DNA from: CACEUX01 sp964404235 | GTDB taxonomy: Bacteria > Fidelibacterota > Marinisomatia > Marinisomatales > UBA1611 | Direction: 5' to 3' | Assembly (NCBI GenBank): GCA_964404235.1 | Contig: CAYOJL010000005.1 | Coordinates: 1 to 48,353 of the forward strand | Length of the DNA stretch: 48,353 nucleotides | In this document: positions 35,039 through 43,377 of the stretch, in pieces | Position numbering within the stretch: the stretch's first letter is position 1 | Layout of the letters: the number at the start of each line of letters is the position of its first letter | Made by a program: the position numbers and the translations under genes | The notes under the pieces: generated by a model | What the model was told of the DNA's origin: nothing | Databases searched by the model: none | Seen by the model: the letters and a program-made list of their open reading frames with translations, nothing else

Positions 35039-36304
35039 TTATTCATCATTTACTTCTTCGGATTTTTCATCTTCCTTTGTGCCTTGATCTGATTCAGGCT
35101 GTGGCGCCTCCGGCTCTGATGGAAGAAGTTCTTCTGATACTTTTTTATCCTTGGCTATTTCTAATTTTAATGAATCAATGGGTGACTCCTTAATGCCGTG
35201 TTCTCTTTTTTCAACTTCTAAAACCGGTGGGGTTAATTCATCTTGCTGTGCTTCAGGTGCTTGAATAACGGGGTCTGGTTTTATTAACAGAGAATCATTT
35301 TTTTCTTCTGGAACATTACTCTGTTTTGGCTCAACTGGAATCTGTGATTCGGCTTGGTCGGGCTGGGCATCAGGCAATCGAGGTTCTCGAGTTACTTTAG
35401 GCAATTTTCCACTAGGACCAAATAAAGGCTCTTCCAAAGAAGCACCTTGCAATAACTTAACCTTCAATTCTTCTGGAAACATTTCCTGAATCAGTCTCGA
35501 AAATAAAACTGCTGGTTCAACGGCACCAACTAAGTCAAACTCTGTTGTAACTTTTTTAGCTCCATTGGCTCGTACAACTACTTCACCACGAACACTTTGC
35601 AGTGTGCCTTGGTCCATAAAAACAGCTAAGGACTGAGATGGTTTAGAAGGAGTAGTGGATGATAGATATATCCCTTGATAGGTGGAGTCTTTATCGCCAT
35701 CAAAACTAAAGCGAATTAATTTATCTGTAAAATCCATATCTAACGAAGTTGGGAAACCTTCAAAAAAATAATCGGGAAATTCAAACAACTTTGGGTCAAA
35801 GGATTCTGGCTGATATGCTTGTGATAGAGAATCATCAGTAGGTGAAATTGACATGAACACAACATTGGTTTGCATATCATGAACCATTGTTAATGTTGTA
35901 ATACTATCTAATCTTGCATCTCTTAAAGTATATGCAAAATCATAGGTTTTGCCCCTTTCGAGAGTTGCAAGGTCTGCAGAAACACCATGCTGCAAATGTG
36001 TTGCCTTTCCCATTGATGGTATTTGATTAACAGCAACTCCAAATGGAGCCTCCCCATCAAAAACATATCTATCTCGAGTACTTGATACTGGTGTCAGAGC
36101 AAGAACATAATAAAGGTTAATATTGTGAACTTCTTCATAATCTAAAAGAGAACCTTCGTCTGCTATAGTTGGATTGAGGGAGTCTTGTAACGCCTCTTTT
36201 GTAAATGCTGCAATACCAGCATCTCTGTTAGGAATTGGAGACACCACCACAGAAGAGTCTTTAACTTCAGGAATATACTCTCCAAGTTCTAATTGGGTAA
36301 ATCC
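35039..36304 (-). CDS. Secreted propeller-type protein, C-terminal part (split by gap)
   Basis: This is the downstream fragment (422 codons plus stop) of the gene whose N-terminal part is at 36405-37743. The frame is open up to the N-gap, so the GTG at 36250 is not a true start. The fragment has a beta-rich central region (about its first 290 residues, including YDFAYTLRDARLDS and LVGAVEPAVLFSRLIQEMF) and a long disordered tail rich in Pro, Glu, Asp and Ser that ends the protein. I do not recognise a named family for the beta region. Joined through the duplicated 55 bp, the whole gene reads in frame as about 849 residues from 37743. It precedes the Ig-repeat gene by 28 bp in the same operon. 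Confidence 0.7.
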   Translation of the reverse strand, partial: GFTQLELGEYIPEVKDSSVVVSPIPNRDAGIAAFTKEALQDSLNPTIADEGSLLDYEEVHNINLYYVLALTPVSSTRDRYVFDGEAPFGVAVNQIPSMGKATHLQHGVSADLATLERGKTYDFAYTLRDARLDSITTLTMVHDMQTNVVFMSISPTDDSLSQAYQPESFDPKLFEFPDYFFEGFPTSLDMDFTDKLIRFSFDGDKDSTYQGIYLSSTTPSKPSQSLAVFMDQGTLQSVRGEVVVRANGAKKVTTEFDLVGAVEPAVLFSRLIQEMFPEELKVKLLQGASLEEPLFGPSGKLPKVTREPRLPDAQPDQAESQIPVEPKQSNVPEEKNDSLLIKPDPVIQAPEAQQDELTPPVLEVEKREHGIKESPIDSLKLEIAKDKKVSEELLPSEPEAPQPESDQGTKEDEKSEEVNDE

Positions 36305-36459
36305 NNNNNNNNNNNNNNNNNNNNNNNNNNNNNNNNNNNNNNNNNNNNNNNNNNNNNNNNNNNNNNNNNNNNNNNNNNNNNNNNNNNNNNNNNNNNNNNN
36401 NNNNCAGAAGAGTCTTTAACTTCAGGAATATACTCTCCAAGTTCTAATTGGGTAAATCC
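36250..36459. repeat. 55-bp direct duplication flanking the N-gap
   Basis: Bases 36250-36304 and 36405-36459 are identical over 55 bp, immediately left and right of the 100-N gap. Collapsing one copy with the gap restores a single open frame on the minus strand. This looks like two contig ends that overlap by one assembly k-mer and were never merged, rather than a biological repeat. Confidence 0.95.
36305..36404. other. Assembly gap (100 N), probably zero true length
   Basis: One hundred Ns, a standard placeholder of unknown length. The identical 55 bp on both sides and the matching reading frame (codon 464 of the upstream fragment ends at 36406, and the next codon is the GTG at 36250) indicate that no sequence is missing. 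Confidence 0.9.
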
Positions 36460-37743
36460 AGCTTCATCCGCCCAGTTAACACTTTCCATATCGTCATTCA
36501 TTGCTGGAATAGACACCTTATTTTTCTCGGATGTCGGAGCCTTTATTAATTCATCTTTAACGCTTTCCAAAAAATCTCCAAGTGTTGGGCTCAGCATACT
36601 TAAATCTTTGCTTTTTTGTGATACAGAACTTTTATTGTTGTATGATTCATCGTCTGTTGGCTTACTGACCCTATCTCTATCATTAGGTATTGATACCCTA
36701 TTTAAAGATGATGATTCTTGAGCTACTATTGGGTCAGGCGGTGGCTCTAATATCTTTTTTTCTATTCGCGAAGGAAGATAATCAGCAATAAATGGTTGAG
36801 CTTCAAGTATTTCAGCTTTTTGCCTCCGCGTTATTACATCATGCAAATCTCCATTATCCAGAGCAGGGAAAACCCCCATTCCAGATAAACTTGTGTTTGA
36901 CAATACAACATTATTGTCTTCTATTCTAAGTATAAAAACATCATCAGATCCGAATGGTATAAGCAAGCCACCGGTGCTAGTATTGTTTGATCTATAGTTC
37001 TGAATATCAGCACCTAATAGATATCGGGCATTATTTAAAATCATTTGTTTGGACTGAACTAACTTAAAGTTCTGTTCAATATCAAAAATGGCTGTCTTAA
37101 GATTGTTACCTTCAGGAGACATAATTGCTATAAAATGTCCACCGGCGCTTGTAAAGCCACCAATATATACTGAACCATGCCCATTGCTTATAATTGGAGC
37201 GGAAAGTATCTGTGTATTCTTTAGAGTAATGCTACTATTAGATACTTCAATATCAAATATCATACCATATCTAACGGGAGCACCAAAAGAAACTGCCAAC
37301 TGAGGAGAACCACCAGGTACTAACGCTAGATTAGAAGGCCTTATTGTTGTCAAATCAAGCAGTGATCCGTCAAGGGTAAGGGGTGTTTTGGAAAAACCGT
37401 TATTACTACCTAGAAAGACATAAAACCACACTTGATCCCCAATAGCTGCAAAAAGATTGGGTATTAATATTAAATCTTTGTGTTGATCTCCATTAATATC
37501 AACTACTTCACCATCGGCAAATGTTTCACCTTCAGATAGGCTGTATGTCCAAAGGGTATCATTCACTGTTTTATTAGATGATATCTCAACCCACATTGCT
37601 GAAGATGTGCGGGTATTAAGAACCAGTGTCTCAAGCTGGCCATCCGAATCAGTATCATATGATTGGTGTATGTGGAATGTCCCTCTGCCTAAAAGGCTTG
37701 ACACAAGCAGGGCTCCCAGAACCATTGCTTTAAATAACCGCAT
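36405..37743 (-). CDS. Secreted propeller-type protein, N-terminal part (split by gap)
   Basis: This fragment runs from an ATG at 37743 to the gap. AAAGGAG lies 7 bp before this ATG and MRLFKAMVLGALLVSSLLG is a good signal peptide, so it is preferred over the ATG at 37797. After the signal the protein resembles the N-terminus of the 1288-residue neighbour: DTDSDGQLETLVLN, DINGDQHKDLILIPN, QLAVSFGAPVRYGMI and IMSPEGNNLKTA match DLDGDNMLEFLALE, DIDGDGSPDLILVMN, EIALALGSPFRGFAI and ALSPDGNTIKAQ there. It is therefore a degenerate FG-GAP-type propeller, followed by a low-complexity Ser/Asp/Lys linker before the gap. It heads a two-gene operon and is divergent from the barrel-like gene at 37952. 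Confidence 0.75.
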
Positions 37744-37852
37744 TTTAGCTCCTTTAAACGTACTTAACCTCATGGTGTAAACCAAAATTGGATGCATTTA
37801 TTCGGGAGGCAAATCACGTTTTGATCTCCCTTACCTCGTTTACTCTTCGAAA

Positions 37853-37881
37853 AATATAGGATAATGTCACTATTTATACAA
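37853..37881 (-). promoter_or_regulatory. Predicted sigma70-type promoter for the propeller operon
   Basis: On the minus strand, TTGTAT (37876-37881) and TATATT (37853-37858) are separated by 17 bp, about 110 bp upstream of the 37743 start. This is the best -35/-10 pair I found in the 208-bp divergent region. The rest of that region shows no further clear structure. Confidence 0.45.
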
Positions 37882-37951
37882 GAAAAAGCCCATTTACGAC
37901 TTTTTAAGAAAAATTTGAATTTTGCCGTATATTTTCTTTCTAAATTGAATC

Positions 37952-38863
37952 ATGAATCTTAATTCAATAAATTGTATCATGCGGAGCATACCCATTATCA
38001 TGAAAAACATCCTTTTATGTTTTAGTCTGAATTTATCCATTTTATTTGGCCAGTTTAGCTATCCTGCTGAAGATTTTCTCGGAGGTGGCATTGGCTATAG
38101 TCCCATGTATATAAAACTTGATTCTTTACCTGGGGCCTCTTACTTGACCAATCTTGGACTGGACCCAAATAATTTTGATGACCCCCTTGTAATACATGGC
38201 GGTGAAGGCTTTGCCCATGTTACAGGGAGATGGCGAATCGGAGGATATGCAGGAATGGGTAGAACGAGCACTAGCACCATACCCGAGGTTATGATTTTTA
38301 TTGATGCAAATAACAGCGGAACTTGGGAAGAAGGAGAAACAGTTAAAGCATATGATGATTTCGTAAATCCATCAATAAGTGCAAATTTTACTTTTCTTTT
38401 GGGTGCTGCATCGGTTGAATATGTGATGCCTTTATTACAAGACCTAGAACTCTCTGCAGGTGCATTAATGGGCTTAGGTCGCGCAGGAATGGCAATAAAT
38501 CAAACAAGCAGCAATCCTAAATGGAGTCAAGTTTTCTCCAACGTCTATGGCACATTAGATAGCACTACCGGAGCACTCTACTATGGTGTAACAGCGGAAG
38601 AATATGAAAACCCAGATATAAGACCCGGGCCAGTACCAGGACTTCTAAGAGATGTGAGCTCAGCTTTTTTTAATTTTCAGCCTTATGTTGCTGTTAAATG
38701 GCAGTTTTTAGAACGCCTTGGTCTTCGTATTAGCGCAGGTTTTAATAGGGGGACTGTAAGTGCCGGTTCTTGGAAGTTGAATGGGAAAACAACAATTGAC
38801 GACTCTCCAACATCTGCCTTAGCAGGTGTTGCTTTTCGGACAATGTTCTATATTGGCCTTTAA
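37952..38863 (+). CDS. Hypothetical secreted protein, possible outer-membrane barrel
   Basis: The product is up to 303 residues, with a signal peptide formed by MKNILLCFSLNLSILFGQ (from the third in-frame ATG, at 38000). ATGs at 37952, 37979 and 38000 all lack a well-spaced ribosome-binding site, so the true start is open; the longest frame is given. The mature part is rich in Gly, Ala, Ser and aromatic residues, with alternating strands and a final VAFRTMFYIGL, which ends in a hydrophobic-aromatic pattern like outer-membrane barrels. I do not recognise a family. It stands 14 bp before the S41 protease and may be cotranscribed with it. Confidence 0.6.
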   Translation: MNLNSINCIMRSIPIIMKNILLCFSLNLSILFGQFSYPAEDFLGGGIGYSPMYIKLDSLPGASYLTNLGLDPNNFDDPLVIHGGEGFAHVTGRWRIGGYAGMGRTSTSTIPEVMIFIDANNSGTWEEGETVKAYDDFVNPSISANFTFLLGAASVEYVMPLLQDLELSAGALMGLGRAGMAINQTSSNPKWSQVFSNVYGTLDSTTGALYYGVTAEEYENPDIRPGPVPGLLRDVSSAFFNFQPYVAVKWQFLERLGLRISAGFNRGTVSAGSWKLNGKTTIDDSPTSALAGVAFRTMFYIGL

Positions 38864-38877
38864 TTATATAAAAAATA

Positions 38878-40491
38878 ATGTATAAAAAATTATGCCAGAT
38901 CTGGCCACTAGCCTTATCTGCAACCATTGGTTTTTTCCTTGCTGTAGCTCTTTTTATACCAAAGGTTTATTCAAGCAACCAAAATGTTTATCGCATTATA
39001 AAAGAAAGAATCAATGTTTTAAATCAAATCATAGGTTATGTAAATCATTTTTACTTTGATGCTGTTGATATGGAAAAAGTAATGGATGGCGCATTTCATG
39101 GACTCATGGAAGAACTAGACCCACACTCCACTTATATCCCAGCAGAAGACCAAGAAAATATCAGTGAATTATTCAAGGGGAATTTTCAGGGTATTGGTAT
39201 CGAGTTTGATATTCTAGATGGTTTCATAACCGTTATATCACCTGTTCCTGATAGCCCCTCCGACATTGTTGGATTGATGCCAGGAGATAAAATAATTGCT
39301 ATCAATGGTGAGGATGCTTATAAGATTACGAAAACGGAAGTATTTGAGAAACTAAGAGGCAGAAAAGGGACAAAGGTCACGGTCACAATTGGAAGAATTG
39401 GTTCTTCCAAGCCATTTGATGTAACAATTATACGGGATAATATACCAATCTATAGTGTTGGCGCTGCTACAATGATAAATGAAATAACAGGCTATATATT
39501 CCTAAGAAGATTCTCAGCAACAACAGAAAAGGAGGTGGTAATAGCGATAGACACTCTGCTAGCCCAAGGTATGAAAAGACTATTATTTGATCTTAGGGGT
39601 AACAGTGGTGGGCTATTGGAGCAGGCGGCAGCAATATCAGATCAATTTATTACGACGACCGATACTATAGTTTATACAAAAGGTAAAATCAAAGAATCCA
39701 ATCAAACATTTATTGGTAATCCGACTAAAGGCAATAATAGCTTTGCGCTAATTGTATTGATAAACAGAGGCTCTGCTAGCGCATCAGAGATTGTTTCTGG
39801 AGCTATTCAGGATTTAGATCGGGGCCTTGTCTTAGGAGAAACAAGCTTTGGTAAGGGCCTTGTTCAGAGGCAATTGCCCTTGAATACGGGCGCAGCTATA
39901 AGAGTAACCATTGCACGTTACTACACTCCTTCAGGGAGACTTATACAGCGGCCCTATGAAGACGGAAGTGACCTTGCCTATTATAGAGAACTTTATGCAG
40001 TAGATAGAGAATCAAAAATAGATAGCTTAAAAGAATTGCGACCTAAATATAAAACAAGGGCAGGTAGGACTGTTTATGGCGGTGGAGGCATAACTCCAGA
40101 TATATATTTACCATTCAAAAATTCAATCAACTCAGAAACCGGTAAGGTTCTAAGAAATCCTAAACGCCCATTTTTTAATTTTGCTTCACACTATTCATCT
40201 AATCATCAAAACGAATTCAATTCTTTTAGTGAGTTCAAAAATAATTGGAGTGTAACACCAGATATTTTAGATAGTTTTTTTATTCACCTTGCAAAAGATT
40301 CTATTAATTTTATTCAAGATTCATTATTAAAAGATTCTGCTTATATTCAAAACCGATTGAAAAGTGAGTTGGCAGGTGCTATCTGGGGCAAAAATGAAAG
40401 CACTAACATAAGATTACAGTTTGATAACCAAGTTGTCGGGGCTTTAAAACATTTTAACGAAGCAGATGCATTCGTCGAATCAATAGATTAA
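38878..40491 (+). CDS. S41-family C-terminal processing peptidase with PDZ domain
   Basis: This 537-residue protein has an N-terminal signal or anchor helix (about 9-28). A helical region follows, with FHGLMEELDPHSTYIP (74-88) typical of CtpA proteins. The PDZ domain is about 103-190 (GIGIEF; VGLMPGDKIIAINGE) and the peptidase about 195-390. NRGSASASEIVSGAIQD gives catalytic Ser301 and SFGKGLVQ gives Lys326, the 25-residue spacing seen in Prc/CtpA. YYTPSGRLIQ follows. Such enzymes trim or degrade periplasmic proteins from the C-terminus. The last 130 residues are an extra region of unknown role. The next gene is exbB, 72 bp on. Confidence 0.93.
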   Translation: MYKKLCQIWPLALSATIGFFLAVALFIPKVYSSNQNVYRIIKERINVLNQIIGYVNHFYFDAVDMEKVMDGAFHGLMEELDPHSTYIPAEDQENISELFKGNFQGIGIEFDILDGFITVISPVPDSPSDIVGLMPGDKIIAINGEDAYKITKTEVFEKLRGRKGTKVTVTIGRIGSSKPFDVTIIRDNIPIYSVGAATMINEITGYIFLRRFSATTEKEVVIAIDTLLAQGMKRLLFDLRGNSGGLLEQAAAISDQFITTTDTIVYTKGKIKESNQTFIGNPTKGNNSFALIVLINRGSASASEIVSGAIQDLDRGLVLGETSFGKGLVQRQLPLNTGAAIRVTIARYYTPSGRLIQRPYEDGSDLAYYRELYAVDRESKIDSLKELRPKYKTRAGRTVYGGGGITPDIYLPFKNSINSETGKVLRNPKRPFFNFASHYSSNHQNEFNSFSEFKNNWSVTPDILDSFFIHLAKDSINFIQDSLLKDSAYIQNRLKSELAGAIWGKNESTNIRLQFDNQVVGALKHFNEADAFVESID

Positions 40492-40563
40492 ATTTGTAAT
40501 CTGTGAAATAAAATTTTTAATTATTTTTATCCCAAATAACAATATTAGAAACGGAGTGATATA

Positions 40564-41178
40564 ATGGTACATTATTTTTTAGAAGGTGGGGCATTTATGT
40601 GGCCAATTCTCTTAACATTGATCTTTGGTCTTGCGTTTGTGATTGAACGAGCCTATTCACTAATGATGTCAGCTGTAGACTCTGAAGTCTTTTTTGATAC
40701 AGTGAGCCAATCTATAAAAGAGAACGGTCCGGAATCTGCTGTTCAGGTTTGTAGCGAAACAGAGGGGCCAGTTGCTGCTATTTTCCACGCTGGATTGACG
40801 AAAATGAATCGTGGGTTAGAAGAAGTAGAAAAAGCAATTCAGAATGCAGGTGCAATTGAAATGGCTTTTTTAGAAAAGAACATGATTTGGTTAAATGCTG
40901 TAATCACTATTGCCCCGATGCTTGGTTTTACAGGGACTGTTGTTGGTATGATAGCGGCATTCGATGCAATTAAGGCCGCAAACGATATTTCCCCAGCAGT
41001 AGTAGCCGGTGGTATATCACAAGCCCTTTTAACAACAGCATTTGGGCTTGTTGTTGCAATGATCATCCAAACCTTTCAAAATGTTTTTGTTGCCAGAATC
41101 GATAAGCTCGTATTGGACATGGAGGAGCAGTCCATAAAAATCATGGACCACCTCCAAGAACTAGACTCCAAGAAATAA
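40564..41178 (+). CDS. exbB: MotA/TolQ/ExbB proton channel protein
   Basis: This 204-residue inner-membrane protein has three helices: one near the N-terminus (about 10-27) and two in the second half. The latter include the conserved proton-channel region NAVITIAPMLGFTGTVVGMIAAF and ISQALLTTAFGLVVAMIIQTF, split by the usual charged loop. It forms the pentameric motor with ExbD that powers TonB. A GGAG sits 8 bp before the ATG. It heads exbB-exbD-exbD-tonB. Confidence 0.9.
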   Translation: MVHYFLEGGAFMWPILLTLIFGLAFVIERAYSLMMSAVDSEVFFDTVSQSIKENGPESAVQVCSETEGPVAAIFHAGLTKMNRGLEEVEKAIQNAGAIEMAFLEKNMIWLNAVITIAPMLGFTGTVVGMIAAFDAIKAANDISPAVVAGGISQALLTTAFGLVVAMIIQTFQNVFVARIDKLVLDMEEQSIKIMDHLQELDSKK

Positions 41179-41182
41179 CTCA

Positions 41183-41581
41183 ATGACAAAAAAAAGAAGG
41201 TTTAAAGGCGGGGAAATTCCTACATCATCAATGGCAGATATTGCCTTTTTACTTCTAATCTTTTTTCTCGTAACTACTACAATTGACACAGATAAAGGAT
41301 TGGGAATTGTATTGCCTCCACCAGGAGATATGGAGATAGAGATTCGTAAAGAAAATATTTTAAACTGTCTAATAAATTCACAGGGCAAGGTTTTACTAGA
41401 TGAAGAACCCACTAATGTTGAACAAATCCACCGTGTTGTTGGTGAAAGAATGAGAGCTAATGATAAGCTAGTTATCTCTGTTAAAGCACACCCCAAAACA
41501 GCATACAGCGACTATGTTCGCGTCATCGATCAATTAAAAATGGCTGATGCAAAACGTATATCAATTGCCAATAGTAATTAA
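41183..41581 (+). CDS. exbD: ExbD/TolR-family biopolymer transport protein, copy 1
   Basis: The 132-residue protein has a short cytosolic N-terminus (MTKKRRFKGGEIPTSSM), then a single membrane helix IAFLLLIFFLVTTTI with the conserved Asp in SSMADIAFLLLIFF that carries protons, and a periplasmic domain. The end of its helix and the DTDKGLGIVLPPPG linker match ExbD. It is 4 bp after exbB and 2 bp before a second, different ExbD. Confidence 0.92.
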   Translation: MTKKRRFKGGEIPTSSMADIAFLLLIFFLVTTTIDTDKGLGIVLPPPGDMEIEIRKENILNCLINSQGKVLLDEEPTNVEQIHRVVGERMRANDKLVISVKAHPKTAYSDYVRVIDQLKMADAKRISIANSN

Positions 41582-41583
41582 TA

Positions 41584-41994
41584 ATGAAATTCAATAAAAA
41601 AACGAAAATCTCAAGTGAGATTCCTACTGCTTCAATGCCTGATATAATCTTTATGCTTCTAGTTTTTTTTATGGTCACTACTGTGCTTAAAGAATATTCT
41701 GGACTTCCTGTAAATCTTCCAAAAGCAAAACGTATAGAAAAATTAAAATCAAAGAGGCATACTGTCCAGGTCTGGGTATCAAAAGATGGACTTATATCCA
41801 TTGATGATCGCTTAATGGGCGTAGATGACGTTTCTTTGGTTATGTATGATAAGCGTATTGCAGACCCACAAATTGTTGTATCTCTTAAGGGAGATGAAGA
41901 AGCTGAGATGGGGCTTGTATCCGATATCCATGAAAATCTTCGTGAAGTGGAAGCTCTTAAACTAAACTATTCATCAAAAACCTTGGTTGATTAA
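41584..41994 (+). CDS. exbD: ExbD/TolR-family biopolymer transport protein, copy 2
   Basis: This is a second ExbD paralogue of 136 residues with the same plan: STEIPTASM-like N-terminus (SSEIPTASMPD), membrane helix IIFMLLVFFMVTTVL with the conserved Asp, and a periplasmic domain. It differs clearly from copy 1, so this is not a recent duplication. Tandem ExbD pairs are common in Bacteroidota-like lineages. The TAA stop overlaps the tonB ATG by one base (TAATG). Confidence 0.9.
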   Translation: MKFNKKTKISSEIPTASMPDIIFMLLVFFMVTTVLKEYSGLPVNLPKAKRIEKLKSKRHTVQVWVSKDGLISIDDRLMGVDDVSLVMYDKRIADPQIVVSLKGDEEAEMGLVSDIHENLREVEALKLNYSSKTLVD

Positions 41995-42608
41995 TGGAGT
42001 TCATTAATCCATTAAAAGCTAAATATCCAATAGTTATTAGGGTTACAGCCCTAATAGGAATTGGGTTAATTATTGTTAATTTTCTTTTATTCCCAAGATT
42101 TGGCAATAATCTAGAGTTTGAAGATGTTGACCAAGTTATTATTGAAAATATTGATATTCCTCAAACACAGCAGATTGATAATACGCCACCGCCTGCAAGG
42201 CCTTCTATACCAGTGCCTTCTGATGATGAGGATATTGCTGATGATCTTACGCTGGATGAGTTAGATTTCGATGATTTTTCTAATTTAGATGCGCCACCAC
42301 CACCACCATCAGGTCCAAAAGTTGTATTTATTCCTTATGACGACCCTCCTCAACCCATGACCAGCATACGACCAACATATCCAGAGATTGCCCAAGAGGC
42401 CGGCATAGAAGGCGTTGTAGTGGTTCAAGCCTTTATCGATAAAAAAGGAAGAGTAAAAGAAACCCTCATTCTTAAGGGAGTGCCAAATACAGGGTTGGAT
42501 GAAGCAGCTATGGAAGCTATAAGAAGGACGCGTTTTAAACCAGCAAAACAGAGGGAAAGGGCTGTTGGCGTATGGATCTCTATACCAGTGAATTTTAAAT
42601 TAAAATAG
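41994..42608 (+). CDS. tonB: TonB energy-transducing protein
   Basis: This 204-residue TonB has one membrane helix (about 12-33), a short periplasmic spacer with Pro- and Asp-rich runs (about 60-118; PPPARPSIPVP; DAPPPPPSGP) and the TonB C-terminal domain (about 122-204; IRPTYPEIAQEAGIEGVVVVQAFIDKK... RRTRFKPAKQRERAVGVWISIPVNF). It passes proton-motive force from ExbB/ExbD to outer-membrane receptors. No TonB-dependent receptor is in the window. It converges on sdhB with 15 bp between stops. Confidence 0.92.
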   Translation: MEFINPLKAKYPIVIRVTALIGIGLIIVNFLLFPRFGNNLEFEDVDQVIIENIDIPQTQQIDNTPPPARPSIPVPSDDEDIADDLTLDELDFDDFSNLDAPPPPPSGPKVVFIPYDDPPQPMTSIRPTYPEIAQEAGIEGVVVVQAFIDKKGRVKETLILKGVPNTGLDEAAMEAIRRTRFKPAKQRERAVGVWISIPVNFKLK

Positions 42609-42623
42609 AAACTCTTGGGTTTT

Positions 42624-43376
42624 TTAGCCTTTTATATTGCTACGGTGGTATTCCCAATTCAATTTTCTAATATAATCTACGGAGATTTCTTTAGGACATT
42701 CTGCTTCACAGGCTTCTGTATTGGTGCAGTGCCCAAAACCTTCTTCGTCCATTTTTGATACCATATTAATAACTCGATCATTTCTTTCTGCTTGTCCTTG
42801 TGGTAACAATGCTAATTGAGAAACTTTTGCTGCTACAAACAAGCTTGCTGATGCATTTTTACATGCAGCAACACATGCTCCACACCCTATGCATGCAGCG
42901 GCATCAAATGCCTCTTCAGCAATCTCTTTACCAATTGGCATGGCATTACCATCTGGAGCGCTTCCAGTATTAACAGATATATAACCACCCGCTTGAATAA
43001 TTCTATCAAAGGGAGTTCTATCAACCACTAAATCTTTAATGATAGGGAAAGAAGTGGCTCGCCATGGTTCAATCGTAATGGTATCACCATTATTAAAGTG
43101 GCGCATATGTAACTGACATGTGGTTGTACCCTTTAATGGTCCATGAGGGCGACCATTGATTACCATAGAACACATTCCACAAATACCCTCTCTACAGTCA
43201 TGGTCAAAAGCAATAGGCTCGTTATTGGACTCTACCAATTGTTCATTTAAGACATCAAGCATCTCTAAAAAAGACATATGTGTATTAAGACCATTAAGTT
43301 TATAGGTTTTGAACTCCCCTTTGTCTTGAGAGCTCTTTTGTCTCCATATTTTTAGTTTTAAACTTAATGTGTCCAT
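42624..43376 (-). CDS. sdhB: Succinate dehydrogenase/fumarate reductase iron-sulfur subunit
   Basis: The 250-residue protein has the plant-type [2Fe-2S] site (DCREGICGMCSMVINGRPHG with a later CQLH; about residues 60-93), then two ferredoxin-like motifs: CIGCGACVAACK (about 157-168) and CTNTEACEAECPKEI. The NTEACEAECP form of the third motif is typical of B-type SDH/FRD in Bacteroidota and epsilonproteobacteria. It is the last gene of sdhCAB. Confidence 0.96.
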   Translation of the reverse strand: MDTLSLKLKIWRQKSSQDKGEFKTYKLNGLNTHMSFLEMLDVLNEQLVESNNEPIAFDHDCREGICGMCSMVINGRPHGPLKGTTTCQLHMRHFNNGDTITIEPWRATSFPIIKDLVVDRTPFDRIIQAGGYISVNTGSAPDGNAMPIGKEIAEEAFDAAACIGCGACVAACKNASASLFVAAKVSQLALLPQGQAERNDRVINMVSKMDEEGFGHCTNTEACEAECPKEISVDYIRKLNWEYHRSNIKG

Positions 43377-43377
43377 G

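Noticed and set aside
36174..36721. Plus-strand frames running through the N-gap
   Set aside because: They are translations of Ns and antisense to the propeller gene.
37882..37951. Promoter for the plus-strand barrel-like gene at 37952
   Set aside because: Several AT-rich hexamers could serve as -10, but none pairs with a reasonable -35 at 16-18 bp.
42609..42623. Terminator between tonB and sdhB
   Set aside because: The 15-bp gap has no convincing GC-rich hairpin; only a T-run is visible.
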